DNA of 64,000 nucleotides from Uliginosibacterium paludis (GTDB lineage Bacteria; Pseudomonadota; Gammaproteobacteria; Burkholderiales; Rhodocyclaceae). The translations under genes were made by a program, and so were the position numbers. Positions 40,170 through 48,936 of this stretch are shown here, in pieces; the first letter of the stretch is position 1, and each line of letters begins with the position of its first letter. The stretch covers positions 186,001 to 250,000 of the forward strand of contig NZ_JBDIVF010000003.1 of the NCBI RefSeq assembly GCF_039631355.1, written 5' to 3'. Under the pieces are notes generated by a model, which was not told the DNA's origin, ran no database searches, and was given only the letters and a program-made list of their open reading frames with translations.

Positions 40170-40772
40170 ATGCAGGCATTGTTGAAGATATCGCGGGGGA
40201 TCGACATCCTGAACGCGAAAGTGGGCGGCATCGCCGTGTGGCTCGTGCTGATCGTGACGCTGATCGGCGCGGGTAACGCCATCGTGCGCAAGTTCTTCGA
40301 TTTCAGCTCCAACGCCCTGCTGGAAGTGCAGTGGTATCTGTTTTCCGCCATTTTCCTGCTCTGCTCGGCGCATGCGCTGCAGAAGAACATTCACGTACGC
40401 ATCGACGTGCTGGCCGGGCGATTTTCTCGACGCACCCAGGCGTGGATCGATATTTTCGGCGCGCTGTTTTTCCTGCTGCCGGTCTGCCTGTTGATCCTGT
40501 GGCTGTCTGCCGGTGTGTTTCTGGAGGCGTGGCAGAGTGGCGAGCGCTCGTCGAGTGCGGGCGGCCTTGCGCTCTGGCCCGCGCGCCTGCTGGTGCCCAC
40601 CGGATTCTTGCTGCTGGTCCTTCAGGGTATTTCCGAGCTCATCAAGCGGGTCGCCTTTCTTGCAGGACAGGGGCCGGACCCGCTCGGCACCCATGATGGT
40701 CCGAGCGCAGAGGAGCAACTGGCGGCAGACATCGCCCGCTCACGCGCCGAGGCGAAGGAGGGGCAGGCATGA
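40170..40772 (+). CDS. dctQ: TRAP transporter small permease subunit
   Basis: A 200-aa DctQ-type membrane protein with four hydrophobic segments (about residues 19-41, 57-73, 99-122 and 141-160) and the family motif FSSNALLEVQWYLFSAIFLLCSAHALQKNIHVRID. The C-terminal tail is long and acidic. The ATG follows GGAGGG at a good distance. It overlaps dctM by 4 nt (ATGA). The pair needs a periplasmic binding protein, and none is adjacent; the TakP-like protein at 8.6 kb is the only one in this window. Confidence 0.93.
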   Translation: MQALLKISRGIDILNAKVGGIAVWLVLIVTLIGAGNAIVRKFFDFSSNALLEVQWYLFSAIFLLCSAHALQKNIHVRIDVLAGRFSRRTQAWIDIFGALFFLLPVCLLILWLSAGVFLEAWQSGERSSSAGGLALWPARLLVPTGFLLLVLQGISELIKRVAFLAGQGPDPLGTHDGPSAEEQLAADIARSRAEAKEGQA

Positions 40773-42523
40773 TCGCCTTCCTGACAGCGAACATCGCGCC
40801 GCTGATGTTCTTCACCATGATCGTTTTCCTGTTGCTGGGCTACCCGGTCGCGTTCGCGCTGGCTGCCTGCGGGATGCTCTTCGGCTTTGTGGGGATCGAG
40901 CTGGGCATCCTGCCGGCGGCCCTGTTCCAGGCCTTGCCTGACCGGATCTGGGGCGTGATGAGCAACGATACGATGCTCGCCTTGCCTTTCTTTACTTTCA
41001 TGGGGCTGATTCTCGAGCGAAGCGGCATGGCAGAGGATCTGCTCGAAACCATCGGTCAGCTGTTCGGACCGGTGCGGGGCGGTCTGGCCTTCGCGGTGAT
41101 TTTCGTCGGTGCGATGCTGGCCGCAACAACCGGGGTGGTGGCCGCATCCGTGATTTCCATGGGGCTCATCTCGTTGCCGATCATGCTGCGTTACGGCTAT
41201 GAGCCGCGTCTGGCGACCGGGGTGATTGCCGCGTCGGGCACGCTGGCACAGATCATTCCGCCCTCGCTTGTTTTGATCGTGATGGCAGATCAGCTCGGGC
41301 GCTCTGTTGGGGACATGTACAAGGCCGCTTTCGTGCCGGGTCTGGTCCTGACGCTGCTGTATGCAGTGTATGTGGCAGCCATCGCGATCCTGAAGCCCTC
41401 GTGGGTGCCGGCCATTCCGCCCGCAGACCGGATTTTCCGCGAACCCTCCGGTCGCAGCGGCTTCCGCTCGCTGCTGGTGCTGTCTGCCGTCGCCGGCGCG
41501 GTGACCTGGCTCTTCCTGAAGAGCAGCGTACCGCTCTGGATCATGGTCACGCTCTCGAAGGGAACGGTCGAGGAAGTCGCGCTGGATGGCGCGATCGTGC
41601 TGGGGCTGACCTGCTGGACGCTGGTGGCTTTCGCGATCGCCGGGCTGCATCGCGTGCTGGGGCTGCGCTTCCTTTCGCGCATGAGCGAGCAGTTCACCTT
41701 TGTGCTGGTTCCGCCGCTGGCGCTGATCTTTCTGGTGCTGGGTACGATCTTTCTGGGTATTGCGACACCCACCGAAGGCGGCGCAATGGGCGCGACCGGG
41801 GCATTGCTGATGGCGATGGTACGCAAGCGGCTGGGCATGCCGCTGCTGCGTCAGGCGATGGAATCCACCGCGCGTCTCACCGCCTTTGCGGTCTTCATCC
41901 TGATCGGTGCGCGGGTGTTCAGTCTGGCCTTCTACGGGGTCAACGGCCATGTCTGGGTCGAGCATCTGCTGACGGCACTGCCCGGGGGCGAGACCGGTTT
42001 CCTGATTGTCGTGAACATCCTGGTGTTCGTGCTGGCCTTCTTCCTCGATTACTTCGAGCTCGCCTTCATCATCATCCCCTTGCTGGCGCCGGTGGCCGAC
42101 AAGCTGGGCATCGACCTCATCTGGTTCGGCGTACTCCTCGCGGTGAACATGCAGACCTCGTTCATGCATCCACCTTTCGGATTTGCGTTGTTCTTCCTGC
42201 GCTCGGTCGCACCGGCCTCGGTCCGGACCATGGATATCTACTGGGGCGCCGTGCCTTTCGTGCTGATCCAGATCCTGATGGTGAGCCTGATCATCGTCTT
42301 TCCGCAGTTGGTGAAGGTCGGACTGGGCAGCAAGGCGGGCGTCGATCCACAGTCGATCCAGATCAACGTGCCGGTCGAGGAGACGGAGACTCCGTCGCTG
42401 GAAGATCTTTTTGCCCCGCCGCCCGATCCGGCCGCCTCCGGTGCAGCGGCGGGTGCTCCGGCGAGCATTGACGACGAAATCCAGCGTCAGCTCGGAGGGC
42501 AGGGCGCAGGGCCCGGCCGCTGA
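40769..42523 (+). CDS. dctM: TRAP transporter large permease subunit
   Basis: A 584-aa DctM-type ion-coupled permease. The family blocks LPFFTFMGLILERSGMAEDLL, AATTGVVAASVISMGLISLP, GVIAASGTLAQIIPPSLVLIVM, LGIATPTEGGAMGATGAL and MQTSFMHPPFGFALFFLRSV are intact. It is clearly longer than the usual 425-470 aa. There is an insertion of about 100 residues in the middle with extra membrane segments, and a hydrophilic Pro/Ala/Glu-rich tail of about 70 residues. Such long DctM forms occur with TakP-type systems for mandelate or 2-oxo acids. Its stop abuts that of a small convergent gene in TGATCA. Confidence 0.93.
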   Translation: MIAFLTANIAPLMFFTMIVFLLLGYPVAFALAACGMLFGFVGIELGILPAALFQALPDRIWGVMSNDTMLALPFFTFMGLILERSGMAEDLLETIGQLFGPVRGGLAFAVIFVGAMLAATTGVVAASVISMGLISLPIMLRYGYEPRLATGVIAASGTLAQIIPPSLVLIVMADQLGRSVGDMYKAAFVPGLVLTLLYAVYVAAIAILKPSWVPAIPPADRIFREPSGRSGFRSLLVLSAVAGAVTWLFLKSSVPLWIMVTLSKGTVEEVALDGAIVLGLTCWTLVAFAIAGLHRVLGLRFLSRMSEQFTFVLVPPLALIFLVLGTIFLGIATPTEGGAMGATGALLMAMVRKRLGMPLLRQAMESTARLTAFAVFILIGARVFSLAFYGVNGHVWVEHLLTALPGGETGFLIVVNILVFVLAFFLDYFELAFIIIPLLAPVADKLGIDLIWFGVLLAVNMQTSFMHPPFGFALFFLRSVAPASVRTMDIYWGAVPFVLIQILMVSLIIVFPQLVKVGLGSKAGVDPQSIQINVPVEETETPSLEDLFAPPPDPAASGAAAGAPASIDDEIQRQLGGQGAGPGR

Positions 42524-42673
42524 TCATTCCATCAACCGTGCGCGCTCCCGGGCGCGTGCCTGTGCGCGGCTGAAACGGGCTTCTCGTTCGCGACGGGTCT
42601 TGCGCGTCTTGACGATGCCGTGACCACAGGCGACGACGAGGCACAGACCTGCAATGGCTGCCATGTAGGGCAT
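42524..42673 (-). CDS. Small membrane or lipoprotein-like protein, 49 aa
   Basis: A short frame reading MPYMAAIAGLCLVVACGHG, then IVKTRKTRREREARF and an Arg-rich helical end (QARARERARLME). The ATG has an excellent site (AAGGAGG, five-base spacer), which is the main support for translation. The N-terminal hydrophobic stretch ends in VVAC, which fits a lipobox, but there are no basic residues before it, so a simple membrane anchor with a basic cytoplasmic tail is more likely. It is convergent with dctM, the stops touching. I know no family for it, and no partner is adjacent. Confidence 0.6.
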   Translation of the reverse strand: MPYMAAIAGLCLVVACGHGIVKTRKTRREREARFSRAQARARERARLME

Positions 42674-43073
42674 AAGTTCCTCCTTCGGGTGTCGGGAGTG
42701 CATTCTTGCGTTCTCTGCAGCCCTTGGGCAGGGCTCAAAGGATGCAGATCGTTTCGCTGCAAGCCGCGCCCGTCCGAATTTTCAATTTCTTGCAAAGCGG
42801 CCTGCCGGAGGGCGTTTTCCCGGGCCTGCCGCTCCCATTCCGGGTAAGCGGATGTCCTGATCAGGCATTTCCGCCGGGCCTGCTTGCCGCCCGTCAGCCC
42901 GCCTGCCGAATCGGGTGAATGACTTATAGGGGTTTCCCCTTATTGCGATAGAATCCGCTCCGGATTGACGGCTTTGATCCGCCGGTCGAAAGGCCGTTCT
43001 GCCCGTTCACCGGTGGCCCCGCCGTCTCGTCGCAAGTGAAGTCACGTACCCCTATTCCCGCAGGAGTTTTGCA
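42674..43073. other. 400-bp non-coding spacer
   Basis: The spacer between the divergent 49-aa gene and the secreted-protein gene. It holds no frame with convincing coding character. A GGGG-TTT-CCCC palindrome at 42929-42939 precedes a -10-like GATAGAAT at 42947-42954, about 120 bases before the next gene, without a matching -35. Confidence 0.6.
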
Positions 43074-43478
43074 ATGTTCCGTTTGTGTGTTCGCCCCTCC
43101 CTGAAGATCGTCGCCAGCGTGCTGGGCCTCTCCCTGCTCTCCGGTGCGGCGCTCGCCGGCGCGTCTTGTCCGCTGACCAGCAAGGATGCAGGCGGCAAGG
43201 TGGAGTCGCTGGCCGAAGTGCAGGTGGTGGCTTGGCCCGCCAAGGAAGCGCGCCCGGCAGGCGTGCTGCAGACGCCGGCGCTGCATCCGGATGAGGAAAT
43301 GCCGGTCAAGGGCGGGCTCAAGCAGGTCTGGAACATCAATCCGGCCGGCCGCAACGTTCAGGCGGACTGCTACTACGGCGGCAACAACAAGCCGGTGAGT
43401 GTGGACGTCACGGCACTCAAGCACTGCACCGCCGAGATCTCGACCAAGGGCGTCTGGAACTCGTTCAACTGCGATTGA
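43074..43478 (+). CDS. Secreted small protein, STY0300-like
   Basis: A 134-aa protein with a clear signal peptide (MFRLCVRPSLKIVASVLGLS, continuing to ALAGA). The mature part begins ASCPLTSKD, contains W...NPAGRNVQADCYYGG and ends in two further cysteines, giving four that could form two disulfides. The Cys-Pro start, the central tryptophans and the CxYxG-type centre resemble the STY0300 family of periplasmic proteins of unknown role; I hold that assignment loosely. The ATG follows GCAGGAG. It is a single-gene unit closed by a strong terminator. Confidence 0.8.
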   Translation: MFRLCVRPSLKIVASVLGLSLLSGAALAGASCPLTSKDAGGKVESLAEVQVVAWPAKEARPAGVLQTPALHPDEEMPVKGGLKQVWNINPAGRNVQADCYYGGNNKPVSVDVTALKHCTAEISTKGVWNSFNCD

Positions 43479-43513
43479 TTCCAGCTGCGCTGCCCCGAAG
43501 GGAGCAGAACAAG

Positions 43514-43544
43514 CCGCCCGTGCGAGAGCCGGGCGGTTTTTTTT
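43514..43544 (+). terminator. Rho-independent terminator of the secreted-protein gene
   Basis: A 7-bp G/C stem (CCGCCCG, 9-nt loop, CGGGCGG) followed by eight T residues, 36 bases after the stop. Confidence 0.9.
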
Positions 43545-43703
43545 CGCCTGCCGAAACCGGTCGGGCGACACGAAGCGCGATTGATGCGGCGCGCATCGGG
43601 ACTCCGGCCCTTGCGCTATGCTTGCTCCTTGCCCTGAATCAGGGCGGGACGGTGCGCCGGCAAGCCTGGCGCGGCCCCTCGATCCACGCTTGGCGGAGAA
43701 GGC

Positions 43704-46700
43704 ATGGCCCAGGAATTCCGGACGGTTTCAATCAGGCAGGGGCTGCTCGTCCAGATTTTCGCGATTGTTTCGCTGGCGCTCGGTGTGTTTGCGCTGAGCA
43801 TCTGGCTCCTGATCATTCGCCCTGCCGAGCAGAGTTCGGCTCAGCTGCAGCTCGATTCCACCGCTTCCGAAATCGAGCAGCAGATCCGCCAGCTGGTGCG
43901 AACCGTGGAAACCACGCTCTCGACCAGTCGTCGCTGGCTGCGCGATGTGCATCCGGAGATGAATTTCGACGTCGACTTTGATCAGGGCATGAACCTGAGC
44001 ATGGCGACGCTGGTCCGCATCAACCAGTATTTCGTGCCGATGATGGATACCAGCCATGAGATCTCTTCGGTGCTGTTTGCCCATGAATCGGGCAGCGAGG
44101 TGCTGGTCCTGCGCCTGCCTGACGGGCAATTGCTGAACCGCCTGAGTAACCCCGCGCGCTGGGGCAATCGCGTCTACTGGGTGATGTGGCCACTGGATGG
44201 CGGGCCGCCGGTGATCGATCGCCGCGAGCTCGATTATGACGCTCGCACGCGCCCCTGGTTCCGTGAGGCGATGGCTCACCCGGCAGGGCCACAGTCCTAC
44301 TGGACGCAGCCCTACAAGTTTTTTTCCACCGGTGACCCCGGCATTACGGTGTCAACCCGGCTGGTGATGCCGGATGGGCAGAACTATGTGGTGGCGCACG
44401 ATGTGCTGCTGATGGATATCTCCAACTTCACGCGCGAACTGCGCGCCGGCAAGCGGGGCGTCGGAGCGCTGTTCGATGACCGCATCCGCCTGCTCGGCGT
44501 GCCGAATGACCCGCGCTACCGTGACGTCGCGGCGATCCGGCGCGATGTGCTGCAACCGGTGAAGAACACCCATCTGGCGGTCGGCGAAGCCACGAGTGCC
44601 TGGGTCCGCGATGGCAGCAAGCCGGGCAGCTTCGAGTCTGTCGTCCTTTCCGATGGCGCGCGCTGGTTCTATCAGTTCCGCTCGATGAACATGGGCAGTA
44701 CGCCGGTCTGGCTGGGGGTCTTCGTGCCGGAGTCGGACTTCTCGCTGCTGGGCCTGCGTGAAATGGGCCTGCTGTTCCTGCTGGCCTGCGGAACGCTGCT
44801 GCTCTCCGGGCTGGCCATGTTGCGCAACGCCAGACGCTTTGCCCGGCCGCTCGAAAAACTCGTGCAGGAGAGCGAGCGCATCGGTCGCATGGCGCTCGAA
44901 AAACCGGTGGAGGTTTCGTCCGGACTGCTCGAGGTGAGTCAGCTCGTGTCCGCACAGGAGCGCATGCGTCTGAGCCTGCTCGACGCCACGCGCGGGCTGG
45001 AAGAGGCAAACGCGACGCTGGAAGCGCGCGTCTCGGAGCGCACGCACGAGCTTGAAAACCTTACGCAGGAAGCGGAGGACTCGCGACGCCAGCTCACTGC
45101 CATGGCGGACTCGCTGCCCTGCGCGGTATTTCGCTTCGACCTGGATGCCGACGACAAGGTGCAGTTCAGCTTCATCAGCGCAATGGCCTGCGACATCTGG
45201 GGCATTTCGCTGGCCGAGCTGATGCGCGGCTTCGAAGTCCGCTGGGAGCGTCTGCATCCCGATGATCTGGCCGAAACCCGCCGCCGCTATCAGGAAGCCA
45301 TCGCGAGCCGCAGCGACGTGAAGCTGCTTTGCCGGATTGCCCGTACTGACGGCGCCCTGCGCTGGATCGAGACGCGTGCCAAGGCCGCAGCCCAGCCGGA
45401 TGGCTCATGCATCTGGAATGGCTACTGGCTGGATGTGACCGATCAGCAGAACGCCAGCATCGAGCTGGCCGACCGGATTGCCTTCCAGCGCGTGCTGATG
45501 GATACGATTCCCTATCCGATCTTCTACAAGGACGCGGAGGCCCGCTTCCTGGGCTGCAATCGCAGCTACAACGAAACCTTCGGTGTGACCCTGGAGGCCG
45601 TGCAGGGGCTCAAGGTCAGGGAGGTCGCGCATTACTCGGAGGCGGAGCGCGAGCATTACCAGCAGGAGGACGAGGAGATCATCCGGAGCGGCGGCAGCCT
45701 GCAGCGTGTGACCGACATTCCCTATGCCGATGGCGAGCTGCATCACACCCTTTACTGGAAGTCGGCCTTCTTCAAGGCGGACGGGCGCCCCGGCGGCCTG
45801 ATCGGCACCTTTGTCGATATCTCGGCGCAGAAGAAAGCGGAAGTCCAGATGGCCCAGGCGAAGGAGCTTGCCGAGGAGGCCGCACGCGTCAAGGCAGACT
45901 TTCTGGCCAACATGAGCCATGAAATCCGCACGCCGATGAACGCGGTCATCGGCATGGTGCATCTGCTGCAGAAAACCTCTCTGGACGATCGCCAGCGTGA
46001 CTACCTCGACAAGGTGCAGCGCTCCAGTCGCCATCTGCTGGGCATCCTGAACGACATCCTCGACTTCTCGAAGATCGAGGCCGGCAAGCTGGGGCTGGAG
46101 CAGGGCGATTTCGAGCTCGAACGGGTCTTGCGCAATGTGGCCGATCTGATCGGCGAGAAGGCCGCGGCCAAGGGGCTGGAGCTGATCTTCGATGTCGCGC
46201 CCGATGTGCCGGCGACCCTGACCGGGGACGCCTTGCGCGTGGGGCAGGTCCTGATCAACTACGCCAACAATGCGGTGAAGTTCACCGAGACCGGAGAGGT
46301 CACCATCGAGGTTCGCCGCCTGGCAGCCAGCGATGAGCAGGTCACGCTGCGCTTTACTGTCCATGACACAGGCATTGGCCTGACCGAGGCGCAGAAAGGG
46401 GGACTGTTCCAGAGCTTCCAGCAGGCGGATGCTTCGGTCACGCGCCGCTTCGGCGGTACCGGCCTGGGTCTGGCCATCAGCAAGAGTCTGGCCGAGCTCA
46501 TGGGCGGCGAGGTGGGGGTGGAGAGCACGCCCGGGCAGGGCAGCAGCTTCTGGTTCAGTGCCGTGTTCGGTCTGCCTGCCGAGGGCGCGCACGCCCTGCT
46601 GCCGGACCCGGATCTGCGCGGGCTCCGGGTACTGGTGGTGGATGACAATGCCCAGGCACGCAGCGTGCTGGCCGACATGCTCACCGGCATGAGCTTCAAG

Positions 46701-47858
46701 GCCCGGACGGCCGCGTCCGGCGCCGAGGCGCTGGCACTTGTGGGGCAGGCCGATGCAAGCGGCGAAGCCTTCGGCGTGATCTTCATGGACTGGCAGATGC
46801 CCCGCATGGACGGCCTCGAACTGGCCCGCCGGGTGCGCGGCCTGGCGCTTGCAGAGCCGCCGGCAATGGTCATGGTGACCGCCTACGGCCGCGAAGAAGT
46901 CATGAAGGCTGCCCCGGCTGCCGGCATCGCCAGTGTGCTGGTGAAGCCGGTCGCCCCCTCCATGCTGTTTGACACCGTCATGAGAGCGCTCGGGCGTTCG
47001 GCAGGCAGCAGCACACGGGGCGCGGCACCGGCGCCGGAGCTTGATGCGCGCCTCGCCGCGATTGCCGGCGCCCGCCTGCTGCTGGTGGAAGACAACGAAC
47101 TCAATCAGGAAGTGGCCTGCGGCCTGCTGCGCGACGCAGGCTTCGAAGTGGACGTTGCCGCCAACGGCCTTCTGGCGCTCGAGGCTCTGCGCAAATCGAC
47201 CTACGATCTCGTATTCATGGACATGCAGATGCCGGTAATGGACGGCACCACCGCTGCGGTGGAAGTCCGGCGGATTCCGGGCCTGTCCGACATTCCGATC
47301 GTGGCGATGACCGCCAACGCGATGCAGGCCGACCGCGATCGCTGCATCGACGCCGGCATGGATGATTTCCTGACCAAGCCGATCGAGCCCGGTGAGCTGC
47401 AGGCCGCGCTGCTGCGCTGGATCAAGCCGCGGCGCAGGGCGGAAAAAGCCGCGGCGGCTGGGCCAACCTCCTTGTCCGCAGTGCCTGCCATGCCTTTGCC
47501 CGACGCCATCGCCGGGCTCGATGTGGCGGCCGGCCTGCATTATGTGATGGACAAGCGCGAGCTCTATCGCACGCTGCTCGACGGCTTTGTCGAGGAACAC
47601 GGCCGCTTCGGTGAGCAGTTTCGGGCTGCCGTGGCTTCGGGGGAGCCGGGTGCTGCCGAGCGCCTCGCGCATACGCTCAAGGGGGCTGCCGGCACCCTGG
47701 GGGCCGGAGAGATCCGGCGTCTGGCGGCTGCGCTGGAGGACTGCCTGCGGGGGCGCGCGGATGACGCCGCGGTGGAGCAGGCCTTGCTGGCGCTGACCCT
47801 GCAGCTTGAAGCCCTGGTCGAGGCCCTGCTTGCCTGGCGCGCGAGTCTCGCGTCATGA
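43704..47858 (+). CDS. Hybrid sensor histidine kinase (dCache-HAMP-PAS-PAS-HisKA-HATPase-REC-REC-HPt)
   Basis: A 1384-aa multi-domain kinase, BarA/TorS-like in layout. An N-terminal membrane helix (about 15-38) is followed by a periplasmic dCache sensor (motif YWTQPYKFFSTGDPGITVS), a second helix (about 353-373), a HAMP segment, a coiled coil and two PAS domains. Then come HisKA with H739 in FLANMSHEIRTPMNAVIGM, HATPase (NYANNAVKFTE, DTGIGL, GGTGLGL), a receiver with D1029 (DWQMPRMDG), a second receiver with D1173 (DMQMPVMDG), and an HPt domain with H1323 (LAHTLKGAAGTLGA). A full four-step phosphorelay is thus on one chain. No cognate response regulator gene is adjacent. Cache domains usually bind amino acids or carboxylates, so a small-molecule ligand is likely. 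Confidence 0.96.
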   Translation: MAQEFRTVSIRQGLLVQIFAIVSLALGVFALSIWLLIIRPAEQSSAQLQLDSTASEIEQQIRQLVRTVETTLSTSRRWLRDVHPEMNFDVDFDQGMNLSMATLVRINQYFVPMMDTSHEISSVLFAHESGSEVLVLRLPDGQLLNRLSNPARWGNRVYWVMWPLDGGPPVIDRRELDYDARTRPWFREAMAHPAGPQSYWTQPYKFFSTGDPGITVSTRLVMPDGQNYVVAHDVLLMDISNFTRELRAGKRGVGALFDDRIRLLGVPNDPRYRDVAAIRRDVLQPVKNTHLAVGEATSAWVRDGSKPGSFESVVLSDGARWFYQFRSMNMGSTPVWLGVFVPESDFSLLGLREMGLLFLLACGTLLLSGLAMLRNARRFARPLEKLVQESERIGRMALEKPVEVSSGLLEVSQLVSAQERMRLSLLDATRGLEEANATLEARVSERTHELENLTQEAEDSRRQLTAMADSLPCAVFRFDLDADDKVQFSFISAMACDIWGISLAELMRGFEVRWERLHPDDLAETRRRYQEAIASRSDVKLLCRIARTDGALRWIETRAKAAAQPDGSCIWNGYWLDVTDQQNASIELADRIAFQRVLMDTIPYPIFYKDAEARFLGCNRSYNETFGVTLEAVQGLKVREVAHYSEAEREHYQQEDEEIIRSGGSLQRVTDIPYADGELHHTLYWKSAFFKADGRPGGLIGTFVDISAQKKAEVQMAQAKELAEEAARVKADFLANMSHEIRTPMNAVIGMVHLLQKTSLDDRQRDYLDKVQRSSRHLLGILNDILDFSKIEAGKLGLEQGDFELERVLRNVADLIGEKAAAKGLELIFDVAPDVPATLTGDALRVGQVLINYANNAVKFTETGEVTIEVRRLAASDEQVTLRFTVHDTGIGLTEAQKGGLFQSFQQADASVTRRFGGTGLGLAISKSLAELMGGEVGVESTPGQGSSFWFSAVFGLPAEGAHALLPDPDLRGLRVLVVDDNAQARSVLADMLTGMSFKARTAASGAEALALVGQADASGEAFGVIFMDWQMPRMDGLELARRVRGLALAEPPAMVMVTAYGREEVMKAAPAAGIASVLVKPVAPSMLFDTVMRALGRSAGSSTRGAAPAPELDARLAAIAGARLLLVEDNELNQEVACGLLRDAGFEVDVAANGLLALEALRKSTYDLVFMDMQMPVMDGTTAAVEVRRIPGLSDIPIVAMTANAMQADRDRCIDAGMDDFLTKPIEPGELQAALLRWIKPRRRAEKAAAAGPTSLSAVPAMPLPDAIAGLDVAAGLHYVMDKRELYRTLLDGFVEEHGRFGEQFRAAVASGEPGAAERLAHTLKGAAGTLGAGEIRRLAAALEDCLRGRADDAAVEQALLALTLQLEALVEALLAWRASLAS

Positions 47859-47913
47859 TCAGACGCTGCGATTGCCCCGGTTGTTGTCGGAAAATGATGC
47901 AGGAGTGTTGAGG

Positions 47914-48558
47914 ATGTTTCTGGGTATTACCGATCTCTGGACCTATGTGCTGGGCGCCATTTTCATTGTGCTCCTGCCCGGGCCCAACTCGCTCTATGTG
48001 ATGTCGGTGGCCTCCCGCGAGGGCGTGGCGGCAGGCTACCGGGGCGCCTGCGGCGTTTTTCTCGGCGATACGGTCCTGATGGTGCTGACGGCAGCGGGCG
48101 CGGCCTCGCTGCTTCGAACGCATCCGGCCGTGTTCCTGATGCTCAAGTATGCGGGGGCGGCCTATCTCGCCTGGGTCGGGCTCGGCCTGCTGCGCCAGTC
48201 TTTCGTGAGCTGGCGCGGGGGGGCGTCTGCTGCGGGCAGCTCGGTAGCGGAGGCTTCAAGCCCCTTCCGCCGTGCGCTGGTGATCAGCCTGATGAACCCG
48301 AAGGCGATCCTTTTCTTCCTCTCCTTCTTCATCCAGTTCGTCGACCCGCAGGCGGCTCAACCGGCGCTGGCCTTTCTGGTGCTGGGGCTGATCCTTCAGC
48401 TGCTCAGCGCGCTGTATCTCTCGCTGCTGATTTTCGGCGGAGCCTTTCTTGCTGCCCAGTTCCGCCGTCGGCAGCGCCTTGCCGCGGCGGGCACGGCCAG
48501 TGTCGGCGGGGTCTTTCTCGGTTTCGGTTTCAAGCTGGCCACGGCCAGTCTGGGTTGA
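47914..48558 (+). CDS. LysE/RhtB-family amino-acid exporter (LeuE-like)
   Basis: A 214-aa inner-membrane exporter with six hydrophobic segments. Family motifs are LPGPNSLYVMSVASREGVAAGYRGACGVFLGD at the N-terminus and FRRALVISLMNPKAILFFLSFFIQFVD in the middle. It resembles LeuE/YeaS, which exports leucine and related amino acids. The start MFLGITDLWTYVLG has AGGAG eight bases upstream; an upstream in-frame GTG overlaps the kinase gene and is not conserved. An SMR-type exporter follows eight bases later, so the two are probably co-transcribed. Confidence 0.92.
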   Translation: MFLGITDLWTYVLGAIFIVLLPGPNSLYVMSVASREGVAAGYRGACGVFLGDTVLMVLTAAGAASLLRTHPAVFLMLKYAGAAYLAWVGLGLLRQSFVSWRGGASAAGSSVAEASSPFRRALVISLMNPKAILFFLSFFIQFVDPQAAQPALAFLVLGLILQLLSALYLSLLIFGGAFLAAQFRRRQRLAAAGTASVGGVFLGFGFKLATASLG

Positions 48559-48565
48559 GGTGCGC

Positions 48566-48901
48566 ATGCCTGCCTGGATGATTCTGGCAGTGGCCATCCT
48601 GAGCGAGGTGATTGCTACCTCCGCCCTCAAGTCGGCCGAGGGCTTCACACGCCTGTGGCCGTCGCTGGTGGTCGTGGCCGGCTACGGGCTGGCTTTCTTC
48701 TGTCTTTCGCTGGTGATGAAGACCTTGCCGATCGGCGTGATCTACGCGATCTGGTCCGGTGCCGGCATCGTGCTGATCGCGCTGGCCGGCTGGTTGCTCT
48801 TCGGCCAGAAACTGGACGGGCCCGCCGTGCTGGGGCTGGGCCTCATCATTGCCGGCGTGGCGGTGATCCAGGTCTTCTCGAAAACCGTCAGCCACGGCTG
48901 A
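48566..48901 (+). CDS. Small multidrug resistance (SMR) efflux protein, EmrE-like
   Basis: A 111-aa four-helix membrane protein. The essential glutamate is in the first helix (AILSEVIATSALKSAEGFTRLWPS, E13), followed by YAIWSGAGIVLIALAGWLLFGQKLDGPA, the signature of the EmrE/Qac branch. As a proton antiporter it would export cationic drugs, quaternary ammonium compounds or guanidinium-like cations. It sits directly after the LysE-type gene. Members function as antiparallel dimers; no paired second SMR gene is here, so it is probably a homodimer. Confidence 0.94.
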   Translation: MPAWMILAVAILSEVIATSALKSAEGFTRLWPSLVVVAGYGLAFFCLSLVMKTLPIGVIYAIWSGAGIVLIALAGWLLFGQKLDGPAVLGLGLIIAGVAVIQVFSKTVSHG

Positions 48902-48905
48902 AGGC

Positions 48906-48936
48906 GCCGGGCTGCAGGAGCGCTTTCCAGCCCGGC
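48906..48936. terminator. Hairpin between the convergent SMR and GGDEF genes
   Basis: A 9-bp perfect stem (GCCGGGCTG/CAGCCCGGC, 13-nt loop) filling the 35-bp gap between the two stops. There is no T tract; it may act as a bidirectional block or RNA 3' end. Confidence 0.45.

Noticed and set aside
40622..42169. A 515-codon minus-strand frame opposite dctM
   Set aside because: Gln/His/Arg-rich sequence typical of antisense frames of hydrophobic membrane-protein genes.
45405..47672. A 755-codon minus-strand frame inside the hybrid kinase gene
   Set aside because: Composition and lack of any motif mark it as a complement-frame artefact of the kinase.
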